This document shows, in pieces, positions 61,650 to 64,000 of a stretch of DNA of 64,000 nucleotides (positions are counted from its first letter, which is position 1; each line of letters opens with the position of its first letter). The notes under the pieces were generated by a model. That model had not been told where the DNA came from and searched no databases. It worked only from the letters and a program-made list of their open reading frames with translations. The DNA is from Acidobacteriaceae bacterium KBS 146 (GTDB taxonomy: Bacteria > Acidobacteriota > Terriglobia > Terriglobales > Acidobacteriaceae). The position numbers and the translations under genes were made by a program. The stretch covers positions 4,571,001-4,635,000 of the forward strand of contig JHVA01000001.1 in NCBI GenBank assembly GCA_000688615.1, read 5' to 3'.

Positions 61650-62696
61650 ATGACAACGAATCCTGAGGTTCCGAACCCTCTTCCTTCCAAAACGAAGGTG
61701 CGGCGTTACCTGTTTGCTCTCGTCCTGTCAGGGCTGGCCGTATATTTATTTCTACCGCGCCTTGCCGCAATGGGACACGCCTTTCGGGTGATATCAAATC
61801 TAAGAATTCCATTCGTCGTACTTTCCATCAGTGCACAAGTGCTCAGCTATTTGGGCAGCGGGTATCTGCTTAGATCCGCCGTAAAATTGGCGGGCGGCCC
61901 CATCTCCACGATCGATGGGGCACTCATGACGGCCGGCGCGAACAGTGTCGGGACTCTTGGGGGCGGAGTACTTGGAACGGCCGCAATGACATATCACTGG
62001 CTTCGCAACCGGGGTATAAATGCAGGAGCTGCTGGTCTGGGTGGTTGGCTTCCTATTTTCCTAAACGACACGGCACTAGCCATATTGTCACTAGCCGGGC
62101 TCATCTTAATCATCCATCTGAAGAAATCTTCCGGAGTGCTTGTTGCCGACTTCACTCTTGTCTTTTTGATCCTGAGTGCTGTCCTAGCAACCGTGATATT
62201 GTGCCTACTCTATCGAGAGAAATTGTCCCTCGTTGCGGTGGCATTTGCTCGATTCGTTGCGAAGGTCCGTCACAAGCCACTGGCGCATGCCAAGATCGAA
62301 GCTGCCGTCGGATACCTGCTAGATAGATGGGACGCTCTGTTGAGCGGGGGCTGGCGTCGGCCGGCAGTGGGTGCCATTCTAAATACCGGCTTTGACTTGC
62401 TGACCCTCGGCTTCCTGTTTTTGGCCTCTGGGTACCACGCCAACGCAGCAGTGCTCGTTGCGGGTTATGGAATCCCGCAATTACTAGGCAAGTTCACTGT
62501 TATCCTCGGCGGCATCGGAGTAGTCGAGGGCAGTATGGTGGGCCTCTACAGACTTCTAGGTGCACCGAAGGCGGCCACTATAATTGTTGTCCTCGCGTAT
62601 AGACTCTTCTCATTCTGGATACCCACCCTGGTCGGCATAGCGTTAATTCCTTATCTTGATGTTCCGAGCACATCTTTTAGGAGAACTGGCGCATAA
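61650..62696 (+). CDS. Lysyl-phosphatidylglycerol-synthase-like flippase (UPF0104 membrane region)
   Basis: A 348-aa integral membrane protein with about 8 helices. SYLGSGYLLRSAVKLAGGPISTIDGALMTAGANSVGTLGGG and the C-terminal GYGIPQLLGKFTVILGGIGVVEGSMVGLYRLLGAP match the LPG_synthase_TM (AglD/MprF-N) family, whose members move or modify lipids. There is no cytosolic aminoacyl-transferase domain, so it is not a full MprF. It follows the ATPase gene by 42 bp and may be co-transcribed. A role in envelope adaptation is inferred. Confidence 0.88.
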   Translation: MTTNPEVPNPLPSKTKVRRYLFALVLSGLAVYLFLPRLAAMGHAFRVISNLRIPFVVLSISAQVLSYLGSGYLLRSAVKLAGGPISTIDGALMTAGANSVGTLGGGVLGTAAMTYHWLRNRGINAGAAGLGGWLPIFLNDTALAILSLAGLILIIHLKKSSGVLVADFTLVFLILSAVLATVILCLLYREKLSLVAVAFARFVAKVRHKPLAHAKIEAAVGYLLDRWDALLSGGWRRPAVGAILNTGFDLLTLGFLFLASGYHANAAVLVAGYGIPQLLGKFTVILGGIGVVEGSMVGLYRLLGAPKAATIIVVLAYRLFSFWIPTLVGIALIPYLDVPSTSFRRTGA

Positions 62697-62745
62697 AGAA
62701 CGATGCCTCGGACACGTAGAAGCGCAAGTGACCCATCGACAACCC

Positions 62746-62759
62746 TTGATAAACATCAA
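62746..62759. promoter_or_regulatory. Canonical FNR box, orphan
   Basis: TTGAT-AAAC-ATCAA is exactly the FNR/ANR consensus TTGAT-N4-ATCAA. It lies 50 bp after the membrane protein stop; no intact gene follows on either strand for almost 1 kb, so it probably served a gene since lost. Confidence 0.65.
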
Positions 62760-63011
62760 TGACATTGGCCCGGACTGATTATTGCCCCACACATCTTCGC
62801 TCACCGAAATAGTTATCGCGATTGTCATCGCAACGTCATAACACCTGCAATCTCAACTCATCCTTTGCGATCGGAGAGTTTTACGTTCGGTCGCCAGAAC
62901 CAGGACCTTGCCCATCGCGAGTCCTCCCATGGTGGCTCTTGCTGGCCTATATAGGTTTTCTTGGCCTTCTGAGCCCACTTCGGATTCTTCAGGATTGTGG
63001 AGTTTTTCGCC

Positions 63012-63245
63012 CTTCTAATGGCGGCGCTACCATTATGGCGGTCGGCGTCGATGAGCGCGTGATCGGCCTCGTTTACGTTGCAGCGGTCGCACCGGACGCA
63101 GGCGAGACCGTGCAAGACCCTCTCGACAAGTATCCGTGGATACCTTTACTCGCGTCGAGGTCCGGACGGGCGCCTGGATGCTTCCGAACGGCACCGGGTT
63201 TTCGCCGGAGACTTCTGCGAGGAAGACCAGAGGCTCGTCACTATG
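63012..63245 (+). pseudogene. Decayed paralog of the alpha/beta hydrolase at 22.5 kb
   Basis: Residues NGGATIMAVGVDERVIGLVYVAAVAPDAGETVQDPLDKYP align with GGATITASGVDDRVAGLVYIGAVAPDVGETVQDQLDKYP of the intact hydrolase. Two frameshifts follow, near 63133 and 63204, and the other frames give FTRVEVRTGAWMLPNGTGF and AGDFCEEDQRLV, again matching. The upstream GHSYGG nucleophile part and the C-terminal third with the Asp/His are missing. It is a clear pseudogene fragment. Confidence 0.85.
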
Positions 63246-63261
63246 CGCCTGTCTTCGATTT

Positions 63262-63351
63262 CTCACGCCGGAAGGGACATATACCTTCCACGTCATTGCA
63301 AGGGCGGGCACCCAGATGCAGACGATCCCCTTGACGCTGACAGTACAGTGA
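63262..63351 (+). pseudogene. C-terminal tail of an Ig-like-repeat surface protein
   Basis: The short frame ends TPEGTYTFHVIARAGTQMQTIPLTLTVQ followed by a stop. Acidobacterial surface proteins with bacterial Ig/putative-Ig repeats end in the same way (TPAGTYT..V....G......LTLTV). Only the last strand pair is left, joined directly to the hydrolase remnant. Confidence 0.55.
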
Positions 63352-63741
63352 GTATGTAACCGATAGATCCGCCATATAACCATCGAACGGAACCGGGTTC
63401 ATTGATGCCTCCGTCTTCCGGCCGCGCGGCATGTGATAGCAGATCGAACGGCTGACGCTGCATTTGAGATTGTTCAAAATGCACATCTCTCGAACTGAAC
63501 GTCAGAACTCGGCTCATTCGAAGCTTTATTCCCCCCAGACAGAGCCTGATTCCAGCCCCGAACACAGAGTTTACTGAGTAGGAGTTGAATTTTCTGCAAG
63601 TTCAAAAGCATCAGGAATGCGTTCCCGCTCGCACTATGCGAACGAGCTGGATCGGATTCGGCCCGTCCACTTCCATCACATCGCGTTCGATATTTTTAGC
63701 GTATTGATTGCCAGCAGTCGGAATATTGGGGGCTACATACG
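63352..63741. other. Gene-free stretch
   Basis: About 390 bp with no recognised gene on either strand; it holds the region downstream of the ASPIC/UnbV gene. Confidence 0.45.
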
Positions 63742-64000
63742 CTAGTGGCTGGCCGAGGCAGAGCGACCGTTGCCTTCGACTAGCTCGAGGATATGGTCGG
63801 GGACTGGAGGCGGATCGAAGATCTCTATAGGGCCGTTTGGCCAGCGAACTTGGATGGAATCCAGATGAGCAATTGAGCCGAGACCAAAATGGAGCCGGAG
63901 GTCGCTGGATGAATTGTAGCTGGACCCACTCCTAACCTCATCGACCCATACGCGCGCGCCCGCGCGAAGAGTGACACGTGCTCCGATGGCGTCACGATTC
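63742..64000 (-). CDS. CRTAC1-family protein, ASPIC/UnbV C-terminal domain (5' part outside window)
   Basis: Read on the minus strand from the window edge, the open frame gives NRDAIGARVTLRAGARVWVDEVRSGSSYNSSSDLRLHFGLG and then VRWPNGPIEIFD, ending in a TAG whose complement is at 63742-63744. NRD.IGARV and EVRSGSSY.S.SDLRLHFGLG are the defining motifs of the ASPIC/UnbV domain that closes long FG-GAP (integrin-like propeller) proteins of Acidobacteria and Planctomycetes, often secreted or with a TPR partner. About 85 residues are visible; the propeller lies beyond base 64000. Confidence 0.88.
   Translation of the reverse strand, partial: NRDAIGARVTLRAGARVWVDEVRSGSSYNSSSDLRLHFGLGSIAHLDSIQVRWPNGPIEIFDPPPVPDHILELVEGNGRSASASH

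Noticed and set aside
1..64000. CRISPR arrays, rRNA genes, complete tRNA genes, riboswitches, complete insertion sequences
   Set aside because: I looked for regularly spaced repeats, conserved RNA cores and terminal inverted repeats and saw none that I could support.

Overview
The window looks like chromosomal DNA of an Acidobacteriota soil bacterium (Terriglobia; Granulicella/Terriglobus/Edaphobacter-like). The clues are a 1055-aa TonB-dependent receptor with an N-terminal carboxypeptidase-regulatory-like domain, the N-terminus of an ADOP-type ABC permease, an ASPIC/UnbV (CRTAC1-type) C-terminus at the right edge, and dense sugar-catabolic loci beside large accessory regions. All functional calls come from reading motifs in the translated sequence; no database search was run.

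Layout. (1) 1-13.6 kb: the end of msrA, then a sugar locus with a ROK regulator, xylulokinase, Na+/solute symporter plus a small membrane partner, and a fucose/arabinose-isomerase-fold enzyme. A GntR/UTRA regulator and a secreted sialidase-fold glycosidase lie on the other strand, followed by a tight three-gene unit (Gfo/Idh/MocA dehydrogenase, DUF993, TIM-barrel isomerase/epimerase). (2) 13.6-18.5 kb: ordinary genes (CysJ-like reductase, NmrA-like protein, response regulator, methyltransferase, HEAT-repeat protein). (3) 18.6-21.3 kb: a scar of mobile DNA with an ADOP permease fragment, two coupled unknown genes, a frameshifted DUF1493 gene, the 3' part of a tRNA-Leu(UAA), a truncated tyrosine integrase and a truncated GntR gene. 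(4) 21.4-34.2 kb: LysR divergent from a hydrolase, then a same-strand run of small redox/detoxification genes (Rieske protein, TMEM175 channel, two MBL-fold hydrolases, NmrA-like reductase, cupin, chloroperoxidase-like hydrolase, SDR, UspA, DHA2 exporter). (5) 34.8-44.3 kb: a five-gene minus-strand glycan/sugar uptake operon. (6) 45-52 kb: a stress/dormancy-type island (erythromycin-esterase family, phosphoribosyltransferase-hydrolase fusion, CBS protein, baeRF-type protein, truncated GroEL, Hsp20, BON). (7) 52-64 kb: a gene graveyard surrounding an intact ECF41-type sigma factor, an MgtA-type ATPase and a lysyl-PG-synthase-like membrane protein.

Two regulatory networks can be read directly. 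First, six palindromes of the form GTGA(T/C)-N4-(A/G)TCAC plus one canonical FNR box TTGAT-N4-ATCAA lie upstream of, or between, the stress-island genes. I noticed none in the rest of the window. This suggests one CRP/FNR-type regulon whose content (CBS, Ery-esterase, PRTase, Hsp20, USP, P-type ATPase) resembles the mycobacterial DosR dormancy set. Second, four copies of TGTCACA-N16-(T/G)GTC(A/C)TA precede the Rieske, MBL and NmrA genes and the decayed cupin/NmrA copy. They resemble promoters of ECF41 sigma factors, and an ECF41-like sigma gene lies at 56.7 kb.

The right third carries decayed copies of genes that are intact in region 4: cupin, NmrA, alpha/beta hydrolase and a USP fragment. 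The accessory module therefore seems to have been duplicated, or acquired twice, with one copy now degrading.
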